NCBI GenBank assembly: GCA_027924585.1
Contig: BSBM01000152.1
Coordinates: forward strand, 434,001 to 498,000
Length of the DNA: 64,000 bases
Origin: Larix kaempferi
Taxonomy: Eukaryota; Streptophyta; Pinopsida; Pinales; Pinaceae
Direction: 5' to 3'
Position 1 is the first letter of the stretch; each line of letters begins with the position of its first letter. This document shows, in pieces, positions 35,366-47,620 of this stretch. The position numbers and the translations under genes were made by a program. The notes beneath the pieces were generated by a model. It was given only the letters and a program-made list of their open reading frames with translations, did not search any database and was not told the DNA's origin.

Positions 35366-36290
35366 GTTTAAGTTTCGTTTGCTTTAAACTTTTGTTCCTA
35401 TGCTCATAAAGTTTGGTTAGAAGCTTTCCAAGCTCACTATAGTTTTGGCAAGTTAGGAGGTTAGCAAGGTTTGTATTGTAGCAAATACTATGAAAATCAT
35501 ATCTAATGTGGGTGTAAGCAAGGCACTATAAGAGAAAGTTATTTTCATCCTCAACGCTCATAGACTCACAAAGATAGCAAACCCTTTCCGCCCACGAAGT
35601 TTTGGGAATAGACCAACGCCTTGTTTCGCTATGAAGCTCATGGGAATTCGTTCTAATCTTGGCTATATTAATTTTCTTCTTTGAACTAGTTACTGTCGAG
35701 AGATATTTCTGATCTTCCAAATTAGAGCTAATGACCTCCTTATAGTATCTTAGTTTTCTCTTAACCACTAAATTTTCCTCGCACCACAATTTCTCTTTAA
35801 ACTTAAAGGTAATAATATTTTTCACATTATCGATATTCTGTAAAGCGTCATTATCATCAATGCCACAATGGTCTAACCAAGCCATCGTAGCTTTACACCA
35901 ACTCCGTTTGAGGCGTAACTGGTTTTGACTTGAATTTAAATCAATTTTAGGAATTCTCTCATTTCCCATGTTATTTATCTTGTGCTTGTACATTAGGTAC
36001 CCATTCATACCCATGCTCTCGATGGGGGAAAGACCCACTTCTATGAGGAGAATATGATAAGGCGTATTGCTTTTAATTTTGAGGTTTTAAGTTATAAAGC
36101 GCTTTTGGATTTGCTCAATCTTTCTCCAAGATTCTCTAGAAATGTTGCACCCCCATACTTCACAACCGTATAAGATAATAGGGATGACAAGAGTTTCAAA
36201 GATGAACTTTTTTTTAATCCCACATGAACAGATTGGATGATTTACAATTATTTTCAAGACCAAATTAATCTTTTCATCCTCCATTAATCA
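35366..36290 (-). pseudogene. LINE ORF2 C-terminal region with zinc motif
   Basis: Follows the RT domain: IILYGCEVWGCNISRESWRK and a charged segment (KLWCEENLVVKRKLRYYKEV), then CYLCESMSVEDENNFLL near 35540. In related LINEs this is a CCHC knuckle with EDExHFLLxC; here the histidine is asparagine. A stop near 36090 and another after the knuckle interrupt the frame, which then appears to continue to about 35366. Confidence 0.65.
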
Positions 36291-36299
36291 TTTTCTCAA

Positions 36300-37300
36300 T
36301 GCTATGGTTCCAATTGAGCTTGTGATGAATATCAATTCCAAGATATTTGTAAAAAGTCACTTCCTCCAGTTTACTATTGTCATAAATAAAAAATTTCCTA
36401 GGTGTCTTTCTTAAATTTTATAATCATAAATTTTGTCTTGTCGGTGTTAACAGTCATACCCATGTTAGAGAAGAAATATTTGAGAATTCTTAATTGTTTA
36501 TTGAGATCAAATGGACACCTTTCCATAAGAAAAATATCATCAGCATAAAGAAGGAGGATGATAACTATCAGGTAGATAAGATCGCATCGGCACAACCTGC
36601 TTCTTCTAAACATATTTCTAGTTTATCGATGTAAATGTCAAAAGAGGTAGGGGAGAGGGGGAAACCTTGCTTAACTCCAATATTACAGTTTATATATGTT
36701 GACAAGCCCTCATTATTCTTAAATTTGGCAATGAACTTTTCGTATAACCTTATCATGACAGCTCTCAACTCAAAAAGAACATTAAGATCCTCTAGCCTAT
36801 TCCACAGGTTATTTCTAGGCACTGTATCAAAAGCTTTCCTAAAGTCCACAAAGCAACAAAAAAGGTCGGACTTATTATTAGAAAATTCCTCTGCAATGAT
36901 CCTAAGCATAACGAGGTGGTATGTGGTTTAATCTATCCTTCTAAAACATGCTTGGCCTTTAGCCCGGTTACCTTCCATTTCTAGCCATTCATTGATATTC
37001 TTTTCTAAGATAATACTGTATAACTTGGCTAGGAGAGGGATAATCATAATGGTCTAATAATTAGAGGGGTTATTTTTATCGCCACTTTTGAAAATAGGAA
37101 TAATGAGGCTCTCATTCCAAGGTGTAGGGAACCCTTGCTTGAACGCTAGATTAAAGAGTTTGTGGATGTGCAGGATGAGGACAGGCCCCCCAATTTTTAA
37201 TATTTCTGCTTGGTAGACTTCAATGTCTTTGGATTTTCAATTTGCTAAGCGCTTAACCCTAAAATCTATGTCTTATAACGAGAAAATTTATTTCGTTGTA
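36300..37300 (-). pseudogene. LINE reverse transcriptase (broken)
   Basis: Shows GNRAKGQACFRR (about 36950), LFCCFVDFRKAFDTVPRNNL (about 36850-36790), GVKQGFPLSPTSFDIYIDKL (about 36690-36630), then after a frameshift LLYADDIFLMERCPFD (about 36550) with the catalytic YADD, and YLGIDIHHKLNWN (about 36320). This enzyme copies the RNA at the nicked target. Frames are split by stops at about 36595 and 36930. Confidence 0.85.
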
Positions 37301-37474
37301 AGAAGGGTTTGAATGTTATCTTTGATATATGTGGATTCATAAAGCTTTTTAAGATAGGAATTACAATATTTTAAAGCAATCTTATTATCTTCTTTTGTTT
37401 TGCGAGTTAGAATTTGCCTCCATAATTTCTTAGGATCCACCTTGGAGAAGTGTAAGAGATTTTTTTGTCATTTA

Positions 37475-38640
37475 CTAAGATAGTGCTTTTTTTCTTTTAA
37501 TTAGGGTTTTGTAGTGATTTATCTTGTCCATTTTTATCAATTCTGCAGTAGCTTGCTTAATTTTTTTTCTCGCATTATTACACTCTTGATCATACCAAGG
37601 GTTGGTTCTATTCTCTATTTTTTTAACCGAGACTTCAATAGAGAACTTGCTAATGGAGGACGAGAGGGATGTAGTAAAATTATGGTATATATTTTCTATA
37701 TTCTCCATACTAGATAAAGGAAACAAATAATTTTTAAATCATGGAGAAAAAGCTCGGTTTCATTTTTATCGAAGATCGGGTGCTTTTGGAAATGATAGTT
37801 TTCCTCTTTGGGATTGCTATGTATGGAAATATTGAGAGTTATAATTAAAGGCTTATGATCAGAGTTAAGCTCATGGTCGTTTAAGATGTCGAAATCTATT
37901 AACTTGTTGCATAAAGGGATATCAGAAATAACAAACACTACTGCCAAACCCGTGAATACAAGTCATCCGGCTAGAATTTGGCCATTTTGTTAGTCTGTTG
38001 CAAATGATAAGATATTGAGTACTACAAAAATTGACCATCTCATAACCGAATAAATTTTCACCTAGATCTTCAGAACTTATTTTGTACCTATTGGCTAGCT
38101 CAAGGTCTTCGTCTAATCAAAGAGGATTAGGATTGGAATAATTGCTTAAAAGAATAGCTTGGTTACTCGAAGTTAGGGCATTGAAGTAACCCATCAAAAG
38201 GATATTTCCTTCCTTCCTTAGACTCGAAATATCATGTTCTAAACCATTATAAGGACAATTTTTATCTAAATTGTGTTTTCTATAGAAGTTGGAAATAATA
38301 GGGAAAAAATAACAAATGGATATGTAGGCTTTTTCGTTATTAATGTATGTGATCTCTATCCAAATAAATTGGTTTGCAGGGTGTTTCTTATAAATCCTAA
38401 CATGAGAGGACATGTTCTTCATAATCTAACATGCTATACCCCCAATGCCTCTACGACATGAATGTTTATTCCATATCAACCAAAGGACATATCTGTATAT
38501 ATCAGGGACATTGGATTCCTCGTGCTCCCAAGTTTCAACCAATAATATAATATCAATTTCACTCAGGATCCAATATAACTTGGGGCCTTTTCTCCATGGA
38601 AATCCTCGACAGCTCCAGGAGAGGATCCAGAGTGTGTCAA
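37475..38640 (-). pseudogene. LINE AP-endonuclease domain and linker (broken)
   Basis: From the right: WILSWSCRGFPWRKGPKLYW and DIILLVETWEHEE (the catalytic ETW), then WIEITYINNEKAYISICYF, NILLMGYFNALTSS (usually GDFNA) and, after a frameshift, NSDHKPLIITLN (the SDH motif, about 37860). The endonuclease would nick target DNA. The aspartate of GDFN is tyrosine, so activity would be lost even without the stops. Confidence 0.75.
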
Positions 38641-39042
38641 ATTTCTATTTATTACTAGTTTGGTTTCTATCTTGAATAACAACTTTCTTGTTCCTAATTA
38701 ATGCTCATTTTCCCTCCTTCCTAGCTTATTTTACCTTTTGGACCTCCTTTCTTAGTTTGACCTGATCCTCTGGAATGAGGTCTTCATTTATAAATATTCC
38801 CGAGCCTTTTAAACTTGAGGTCTTACTAAGTATGTCATATTTTTGTTCAGTAGAGCTAACCTTAACCCGTATTAGTCTTTATTTATTCTCAATTAATTTC
38901 CCCAGCCTTGTTGCTTCATGAGACTGATAGTTTCAATTTGTAATCTAATGTGAAGTTATGTCTTGAAAATGGCTAATGTATCCTCTTCTACCTCCTCTTT
39001 TAAACAAAAAATTATGAGGTTCAAATATCCTTTGTTACGCTC

Positions 39043-39505
39043 CTAGTATAAAGCTATCAATTTATTCATTTCCTCTTTAATGGGTTTGATTTCTAGTTTA
39101 CCTTCTATATTTTTTAGGGTTAGGTTGTGATTTACTTTTTCCTCTAACTCTTTAATCCTATCTTTTAACTTAATATTTCCCACTGTAGGTGCATCTCCTT
39201 GTTTAGGTGCTTTTTTGCGTTTCCAATGCATGTATTCTGATCTCCATTGTCTCCACCTTGTTCTCTAATTTTTTTATCTTATCATCTATTTATTTTTGGA
39301 TCTCTTCTTGAAAGGATGTAAATGTATTATTGAGCATTGATTTTAACTCTATCTGGAGTTTAGCTTCTCTTTCTTCCCTATGTTTCTCTAAGGATTCTAT
39401 ATATTCATAAATTTTAGCCTCTCCTTCTTCCCTACGTTTCTCTACTAACTCCATATATTCATATAGGCTATGTAGGGTAACTGTGCTAGGTCTTCGTTTA
39501 ATCAT
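39043..39505 (-). pseudogene. LINE ORF1-like coiled-coil protein
   Basis: Starts at the ATG ending at 39505 (MIKRRPSTVTLHSLYEYMEL) and has a strongly charged heptad-like helix (VEKRREEGEAKIYEYIESLE, then KHREEREAKLQIE). After a frameshift, KLKDRIKELEEKVNHNL continues the coiled coil to 39043. LINE ORF1 proteins trimerise through such coils and bind RNA. No RNA-binding domain is recognised. Confidence 0.5.
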
Positions 39506-39639
39506 ATTTATGTGAAAATGTAGATATGTATACCCAAAAAAAAGAAAAAAAGAAAGAAGAAAGTGGAGAGGGAAGGAACATATGCCCCTGAATTAGAGAT
39601 AAAAAAATGATTGATGAAGATGCCTTAGCCATAGATGCT

Positions 39640-39748
39640 AATTTACTTTAACTTTCACCGCAAAGATTCACCAAGGGTTTTCACCTTATAGCTTCATCGC
39701 AAGTTTCACCAAGGGTTCTTTTCACCGAAGGTTTCACCGCATAATGTC
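39640..39748 (-). repeat. repeats at the LINE 5' end
   Basis: Several copies of a (T/C)GGTGAAA-type unit (plus TTTCACCGCA, GTTTCACCAAGGGTT), spaced 14-30 bp. By position this is the LINE 5' untranslated region, where internal promoters can be repeated. Confidence 0.5.
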
Positions 39749-40324
39749 CATAAAGTTATGCCAAAATGTTTGAAAAATATTGTAAATATAATTTATTTTT
39801 ATTTTATTTTTATGTAGTAATTATTATTGTTTAAATAAAAAATAATATATATAATTTCAAAAAACTATGTTTTAAATAAAAAATAAAATAAAATCTTAAA
39901 ATTTTATGAAATAAATACAACCTAAAACATGAGTAATCTATGAATTCAATGGCATTTCATTTTGAATATGTACTAAGAGTAGTGGGGGTGAGAAAATCTT
40001 AGAATGGTGTCTATTAATTTATATAAAAATAAAGAAAAACATCATATATGATATATTTTGCTTGCTAAGCAAATGATTTATTATACATCAAATAACATTA
40101 AAAAATATATGACATATAAATTTTAATATTTATTAAATACAATGGCCTAAAATATTAATATTTGCATCTTTATCTTCTTTTAAAATATCGATGACACTAA
40201 ACTTTTTAGTGATTTGAAAGCTAGTATATAGGTACAAATTTGAAAGTCATATATGGGTACAAGTCACAATCATGATGCGCAATCATGATTTGCAATTCCT
40301 TCTCTCATTTTAGTACTAAAATAA

Positions 40325-40574
40325 TTGACAATTTGTCATGTCTTTCCTATTATTATATTGGCCATGTCATATTTATCTATAATAATTTTACTACAATTTA
40401 ATATTCCTACATTAAAACTTTGTTTCACATTAAGATTTATTCTAATTTTGTGTTATTGACAATTTGTCATGTCTTTCTTATTATTATATTGGCCATGTCA
40501 TATTTATCTATAATAATTTTGCTACAATTTAATATTCCTACATTAAAACTTTGTTTCACATTAAGATTTATTCT
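40325..40574. repeat. 119-bp direct duplication (131-bp period)
   Basis: 40325-40443 and 40456-40574 are nearly identical (TTGACAATTTGTCATGTCTT through TTAAGATTTATTCT), with a 12-bp spacer. Confidence 0.9.
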
Positions 40575-41129
40575 GTTGTGCATATTTCCATATACATAAC
40601 ATGTATGAAATATATTTATAAAACATTATCTATACCAAAAACTTGAACTTGAAATAAGGATGGTTAAGGTTAGTTGTGAAATCTTTTACTATATATTACC
40701 TACCTTCAAAAAAATTAAGGAAAATATCAAAACCATTAAAAAGTTTTGATGGTATACTCTTTTACATGCTATCAAAACTTTAAAAAGTTATAATAACATT
40801 CATAGTTTATGAAGAACATCTTAAAACTCTTCAACATCATCTTTTCCAACATGATTTTCACAAAGGTCTAGGTGATGGATACCACCTATGGAAACCACTC
40901 ACTTTTTTCATTTGTCAGCATCCATACATTTCATGAGAGGTACAAGTACAGGAATAGTTCAAATGGTCTCTTAAGTCAACAATCATGGGGGACAAGATCA
41001 TGAGTTCATATGTTATATATGTCCACCTAATGATAAAGAAATTTGGGATTTTTCAAATAATTCAATAACCATGGACATGCAATGTAGTGATAAGTAAATA
41101 TTATTTTCCCATTGGTGAAATCAAATAGA

Positions 41130-41385
41130 TGACAACATGAAAGGCTTACCACTCATTAGTGCACTCAAATATTAGTGCACTCAAATAGATGACAACATGA
41201 AAGGCTTACTACTCACTAAAGGAGATGAGGATTCACTCTTATTTCCTTTCACCAATCAAAGGATTACCACTCACTAATGGAAGATGAGGATTCACTCATA
41301 TTTCTTTTCACCTTTCAAATGCTTACTACCCCATAGTGGAAGTGGAAGATGAGGATTCACTCTTATTTCATTTCACATTTGAAAT
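41130..41385. repeat. about 70-bp minisatellite
   Basis: Three to four imperfect units contain GGCTTACTACTCACTA, GGAGATGAGGATTCACTC and TTATTTCCTTTCACC. Confidence 0.75.
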
Positions 41386-41629
41386 ATTTATTTTATTTAT
41401 CAATTAAGTTGTTTACATTGAGATATTTGTGAGTAGTTGTATAAATCCAAATCCCATGTATACATATCTTATGAATCAAAAGTGGATTACACCCTATAAT
41501 TTCATCAAAGACTACAAAGAACATTTAAGATTCTCATCCTAGTTTTTTTGAAGGCAATCAATTAGCGATCTATAAGTGCTACCTAATATATATTATAACA
41601 AATCAACTTGTATTACTTAATTCTAAAGA

Positions 41630-41890
41630 GTTTAAGAAACTTCACATAAACTATATCTCAATGATGTCTGTGTAGTAATATGTTTTAATTTTGAGTAAGG
41701 TTGTAAGGTAAGGAAATTGTATTCAAAGCCCCTAGTTCCCTCACCATGTATTGCTTCATGTTTGAACTTAAGAAACTTTGGATAAAATTTGTATCAATGA
41801 TAACTTTCTAATAATATGTTTAGATTTTGAGTAAGGTTGTAAGAAAAGGAAATTGTATTCAAAGACCCTATTGTCTTATTAATTATTGCA
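41630..41890. repeat. about 130-bp tandem duplication
   Basis: Both copies contain TTTTGAGTAAGGTTGTAAG and GGAAATTGTATTCAAAG. Confidence 0.75.
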
Positions 41891-42748
41891 TCGTCTTTGT
41901 TTTGTTAACCATCATTTTTCCTCTTCACATTATCTTGTCTTTGGTTTTGCCCTTTCCAGGAAGGATTGTGAAATTCTATTTGGAACTCCCAGGACCTTAT
42001 TAACTATGATGTCTTTTTCTATTGGCTTCTCATCACATTGCCTCTTCACATTGTTTGTCTTGTTTTTGTTCTTTATAAGAGAGATTAATGGACCCTTTAG
42101 AGTTATTTATTCTTGTTAAAAATAACCAATTTGTTAATTTTAAATATGATTTGGAAAACTTTAAATCTATCTCTAAATTCTAAACTTAATCAAACTCCTC
42201 TTTTTATGTTTTTTGAACATTAATAATTTCTTCATCTTTGTTTCTTTGATCATCCTCTATTAAAGAGGAGGAGATTCTCCACAAAATCTTTCACTGTCTA
42301 CATTATTCCCACCCAGTTTTGTTCCCATTCATAAATTAGGCTTATTTTGAAAGTTTTTATTTTTATTTTAAGATTTTGTTTTTTAAAGCATCATTATTCT
42401 TAATTATTCTTATAATAATTGATTTTTTTTTACAACAACCCTCAACAAAATAGCCATATCCAAATCAGGAATTAACAACAATTGAAAAATATTTGACCGT
42501 CGTATATATTTGTACTAAGTTAAATTATCAATGAATAATTTGATAGCTTATAGGAAACAATGTTCAAAGTCTCCCTAAACACATATGGCTTGGTTGGTAT
42601 AAAATCTTCGATGGCTATTAAGGTTTTCATATCCTAAAATATCAAGGGACGAAAGGCAATCTTACGAGACTAGAGTTGATGAGAGGTCCTCTTCTTCGAA
42701 ATTCAAGTCTGTCAACCTAGTAGTTGAGAGGTATATAAGCCCTTAGCT

Positions 42749-43245
42749 ACAAGCCATTAGGGACATGGATCATGGCCAAATTATGTCCGTGACATCTTTT
42801 AATCCAAAATGAGTCTCAAAAAATCCTTTTTCTGAACAATAAGCTTTTAACATGACCTTTCTTAATAGGGTCAAACATTTATCAATGTTTTTTTGTTTTG
42901 TTTTGTTTTGTTTTGGAGATGGACACAACCAATAAATTTACCAAGCAATATAGTTTAAAATATTGGAGGGATTTTCTAAAATCCCGTCCATATATTAGGT
43001 ACAAGCCGTTAGGGACTATGGATCATGGCCAAATTATGTCCATGACATCTTTTAATCCAAAATGAGTCCCAGAAAATCCTTTTCCTGAACAATAAGCTTT
43101 TAACATGACCTTTCTTAATAGGGTCAAATATTTATCAATGTTTTTTTGTTTTGCTCTGTTTTGTTTTGGAGATGGGCACAACCAATAAATTTACCAAGCA
43201 ATATAGTTTAAAATATTGGAGGGATTTTCTGAAAGCCCATCCATA
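42749..43245. repeat. 252-bp tandem duplication
   Basis: Copies start at 42749 and 43001 (ACAAGCC(A/G)TTAGGGAC). Both hold TGGATCATGGCCAAATTATG and a TTTTG microsatellite, which differs in length and purity between them. Confidence 0.9.
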
Positions 43246-43340
43246 TTGGATTTTTAGATCAGAAACCTTCCATGTTATTTTTACAAATCGAGAAGCTTGG
43301 TTGTAATTTGATTTCTTGAATTTTTTTAAAACTAATTTTA

Positions 43341-43530
43341 CAATCTTTCATTATTCTTGTGCACTTTCTATGGATCTTTTATTAAATTAGTCGTTCCTTG
43401 AATAGAAGGTAGTCCCCCTCTTTATAAGGAGGTCAACAATCTTTCATCATTTTTGTAGTTGCTATGAATTTTTAATTAAATTGTCCATGCCTTTAATAGA
43501 AGGTAACCCTTTTCCTCTTTATGAGGAGGT
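43341..43530. repeat. about 95-bp tandem duplication
   Basis: Two diverged copies with CAATCTTTCAT, ATAGAAGGTA and CTCTTTATAAGGAGGT. Confidence 0.65.
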
Positions 43531-43786
43531 TGAGAATAGTTGAATACAAAAATATTAGGATTAAACAAATTCTTTTTATAAATACAAAATGTTAAAAAGA
43601 TGATCATAGTTTATAAGTAAAATGTTAAAGTCCTTGTTTCAAAACATCCTACTACATGTCTAGTGATTACATTGGCAAGCTTGATAGGTATAGTCCCTAA
43701 CATATCGTCTTGCTAAGAAAACAACACAACAAAACATTCTAAATAAAGAAATACCTTAGAAAGTATACTCATGTAGGGGGGTGAAT

Positions 43787-45970
43787 TGTAACACCCCTGG
43801 TATGAAACACCTAATCTGATGATGCCAAGATGTAATTATTGTCTATGAATGCGTGCAAGGTTTAACATATTATAGTTTGAAATTATTAATATTAAAATCT
43901 ACAACTGGTTGTGTTGATGCAGTAAACTGAAGAGATCGAGAACTCATGTATTCACCAAAGACAGTAAGGGGGTTAGAATGTATCAGGGGGAAACCATGTT
44001 ATGACGCCATTAACCCTTTAAATTTCTAAAATTACCTTTTTATTAACTTAAACTTATTTTATGGCTTAAAGGGGATTAAGTGTGATTAAGGAAATATCTT
44101 AGTTTTTAATTAATAAAAAAAATAAAAATGTGGCTCATGAGTGAGACCATGTGGAGGAAGGAAAAAATATCATGCAAACAAAAGATTCGAAATTTTGCCC
44201 AAGAGGAAGCCATTGTGTGTGTAGAGTTCCGAGTGAACAAAGGAGGTAATTTTTGCCCAGGAATTAAAGTTGATATGAATTCTTGAACCCGTGAACCAAA
44301 ATGTTGGAGAATTTATGTTGAAACTCTATCCTTTTTGCCTCTGGTCATTCCAGTGAAGTGGCAAATAGTGTAGCTAGCATCCTCGGTGGAATTTTGAGCA
44401 CATATGACAGTGATGTGCCTCACTATTGTTCAATCAGAAGGAAATCAAGGAAGTGAAATGCATTGGTTGGAATGGAATTGGATTTAAGCCAATTTTCCTG
44501 ATTGTGAAGTGTTTAATCCTGAGAAATTATGGGACTAGTTTGAGGCATTTCAAGTGAATGCGTGAGTCTCAGCTCGAGGGTGGCATTTTACTGAGAGATT
44601 AATGAGAAAAATTGCATACGGTTGGGTGGAGCATGTCTCACACAGAGCCAGTTTACCATTCAATCAAAATCTTAGATAAGTATTGGCTAAAAATGTTTAT
44701 GAAATTTTCTTGTTATTTAACAGTTTATGGAAAATTTCAATGATGAATGGAATTCAATGAATAATATGTTTGAATTCTCGATGTGAATGCTGGGTTGGTT
44801 ATGCATGCCAAGTTTTATCTTAAATTATAGTGCCAATGACAAAAATTCCAATTCTTGAAATTTATTTCTGGACATTTAAATTTTCATAGGAGAATAAGTT
44901 GTAAATTCTAGAAGTGTAAAAGAATTCTAGACAATTCTAGTTTTGTTGTTATGCATACACACACACATGGGCATTTTTGCACCCCCGGGACTTATGTATC
45001 ATTCCATAAAATGTTTTTGGTCAATCCCAACCATTTTGTACTTTGCCATAAGAAATGTCTATGTTCAGAAGTTGTAAATATGCTCATGAATTAATGTTTG
45101 AGTGTTAATGAATCTCTATTTTGAATGACATAATAAATTCTTATTTGTGGTTGAAGTTGCATGTTTAATGAAAAAATTATAAATATTTAAATGATAGAAG
45201 AAAGGCTATGATATTTTTTTTCAATCCTTAGTGTATTTGAAGATTTATGTAGTTATCCATATTGATTCAGTAACTTATATTTTATTGGCTCATTGCAACT
45301 AAGTTTCACTAAGAAGATTAGTGCTTGTGTCATAGGTCATGTGTCATGGCTTTTGTGACATAGTTATTATAATAGTGCTTGTGTCATAGATCTCATGCCA
45401 TAGCTCTTGTGACACAATTATTATAACAGTGCTTGTGTCACAACTGTTGTGACACAGTTGTTATAATAGTGCTTATGTCATAGGTCTCGTGTCACATCTC
45501 TTGTGACACAATTATTATAATAGTGCTTGTGTCATAGGTCTTGTGTCACATAGCTTGTGTCATAGTTATTATAATAGTGCTTGTGTCACCGTTCTTGCGT
45601 CACAAATTTTGTGTCACGGGTCTTGTTTCACAGTTATTATAACAGTGCTTGTGTCACAGCTCTTGTGTCACATTTATTATAATCTAGTGCTTTTGTCATG
45701 GGTTTTGTTTTATAGCTCTCGTGTCACAGTTACTATAATAGTTCTTATGTCATAGTTATTATGTCACAACTCTCGTGTCACAATTATTATATTTAAATAT
45801 ATACTAAATCAAATTGTGTTATGAAATATGGTTTGGTATGGTGTAATGTATGTTGATATATTAAGATTATGCTAAAATGTTTATTTTTGTTAAGCATTGT
45901 TATACGAATTTATATAACCATTATGCATGTAACATATTTTTAAGTCTCTTGTAACAATGGGTGCATTACA
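43787..45970 (+). mobile_element. 5' LTR of a plus-strand gypsy element
   Basis: 2184 bp starting TGTAACACCCC and ending GGGTGCATTACA (inverted termini), followed three bases later by a primer site and then gag. No second LTR is in the window, so the element is truncated at its 3' side. Confidence 0.7.
45300..45790. repeat. GTGTCACA minisatellite in the LTR
   Basis: About eight units of roughly 55-70 bp: TATTATAATAGTGCTTGTG then TCATAGGTCTTGTGTCACA. Many TGTGTCACA words are near-palindromic, so single strands could pair. It gives short spurious frames on both strands. Confidence 0.85.
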
Positions 45971-45973
45971 ATT

Positions 45974-45991
45974 TGGTATTAGAGTTGAGGC
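45974..45991 (+). promoter_or_regulatory. primer binding site, tRNA-iMet type (degenerate)
   Basis: TGGTATTAGAGTTGAGGC, close to TGGTATCAGAGC, three bases after the LTR. Confidence 0.6.
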
Positions 45992-46186
45992 AATAGCTCT
46001 CGAGCCTCTAGGGTCTCATATTATATCTTTGATTTGAATATTGCATGTTTGAAAGATAAAATAAACATGCATATGATGATGTGAACTAACAATCATGGAT
46101 GAATCTTAGATTGCTAGTGACAACATAAATTTTATGACCATTGTACTTGTAGATTGCCAGTGTAGTAGGAAACCGATACTAAAAAG

Positions 46187-46715
46187 ATGGCAGAAGACCC
46201 TGCACAATCCAACTTCGCTGAGGAATTCGGTATGGGTTTTCAAAGAACTGAATCCAATGGTCATCATATTGATATAAGAACAGTGGAAGTGTTCCAAACT
46301 TTAAAGGACATGTATATTGGGAATGGAAAGATTCTACAGAGACTGGAACAACAAAATTATATAAATCAACAAGTGATGAAGAATCTAGTACAGTTACAAA
46401 TTCAGATGGAACAAGTATATTCCATCACAAGAAGAGAAGAAGGAGAAGCAACGAATAGGGGAATTTCTGATAGATATCAACATTCCAAAGATAAGGATGT
46501 AAGCAAAAAGGGGTTACCTACCCAATATCAAATAGTTCAAAGTCATCATGGAAATGAGGTACCTAAAATCCAGCATGATACGCATCCTAGAAGGAATCAT
46601 AAGAGAAAGCGTGATAGGGATGCATTACAGGGTGAAATCAGGAAAATTAAACCTCCCACCTTTGATGGAGAAAAATATGGAGAAATTGTAGAGATATGAC
46701 TTCAAGAAATCATAT
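46187..46715 (+). pseudogene. gag N-terminus of the plus-strand gypsy element
   Basis: Opens at ATG 46187 (MAEDPAQSNFAEEF) and runs 170 codons to a TGA at 46697-46699, with a coiled Gln-rich helix (KILQRLEQQNYINQQ) and a KIKPPTFDGEKYG motif that marks the start of the conserved plant gypsy gag domain. The stop stands where tryptophan normally follows (EIVEI-stop-LQEI), so TGG to TGA is likely. Homology fades just after about 46715, and the rest of the element is missing. Confidence 0.75.
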
Positions 46716-46867
46716 AAGACAAAGAACCAACATGCAACTGGAATCATATACCAACAATGATCTGTATACTCATATAGATCTAAGTAATCAAAGAAAGAAC
46801 AAAAGGCATAAATATCTGACAAAAACAATTAGGATCTAATCATCGATAACATAAAATATACCCCTAG

Positions 46868-47480
46868 ATTGAAAAGTGGACCTCTTAGAATCACCCTTGT
46901 TTTTATTTGAGATATAAATTTAAAAAGTGAAACAAGAAATTAAAATAAAATTGAAAAGATTTTCAAAAACAATTTACATCATAAAATTTAGTTTTAAAAA
47001 TTTACAATAAACAACAAAAAAATTAAGAATTAATATAGAGTCAAAGCCTTTTGAATGAAAAGTATATCCCTGCCTTGGCAGGGAATACAAAATAAAAAAT
47101 TTATAAACAATTTTTTAAAAAATTTAAAAATGTAGTTAATTCTTTTTAAGTTGAAAAAAAAAACAAAGAAAGGAAAAAATCCCCCCAAAAAAGAAAAAGA
47201 AAAAAAAAATTAAATTAAAAGAAAATTTTAACAAACGGAGAAAAAAAACAAAAAAAATTAAAAACAATTTAAAATTTTGTAATAAAAACAAAAAAAATCC
47301 AAAAAAAACAAAATCATAACAATCTATTTTTTTTAACTTAAAAAAAATTAAAGGAACAAAAAAAACCCACCCCTACCCCACCCCCTCCACTCCACTCCCC
47401 TCTACTCCCCCCACCTCCCCCTCCCCTTCATTCAACCCCACCTTCCCCACTCCTAACTCTCCCCCTCCCCTCCTCTATCT
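46868..47480. repeat. inverted copy of the array spacer (left arm of a foldback)
   Basis: Read on the minus strand this is a diverged copy of the array spacer: CC-rich tract, long A/T-rich runs, a TTCAACTT...TTAACTA phrase, and AAAAACAAGGGTGATTCT with GGTCCACTTTTCAAT. It faces the first direct spacer (47600-48094) around a unique centre (about 47480-47600). Confidence 0.65.
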
Positions 47481-47620
47481 CCCCCTTTGCTTCCCTACAT
47501 GCAACACACAGTTCTCAGAATTGCATCGACGACGAGGTGATGGGGTGCGATTATGAGAATCATTGGTTGTGAGCAGGAAGCCACAGTGGGGAGAGTGAGA
47601 GGAGGGGGATGGGGACTTGT

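Larger units (their letters stand above)
35310..39752 (-). mobile_element. near full-length LINE with ORF1, endonuclease and RT
   Basis: Minus-strand order: repeated 5' region, coiled-coil ORF1, ORF2 with endonuclease, RT and a terminal zinc motif, then an A-rich tail (about 35300-35311). Flanking DNA is duplicated: TCAAAATGTTTGAAAGTTAT (from about 35267) versus CCAAAATGTTTGAAAAATAT (from about 39760), about 45 bp with mismatches. Stops and frameshifts show it is inactive. Clade not determined; it differs from the L1-like fragment at 29-31 kb. Confidence 0.75.
39806..43786. other. AT-rich region with many local duplications, no gene
   Basis: No protein domain on either strand. Short tandem duplications of different period follow each other; the clear ones are listed separately. 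Confidence 0.6.

Noticed and set aside
42885-42915. TTTTG repeat as telomere-like DNA
   Set aside because: Plant telomere repeat is TTTAGGG; this is a short microsatellite within a 252-bp duplication.
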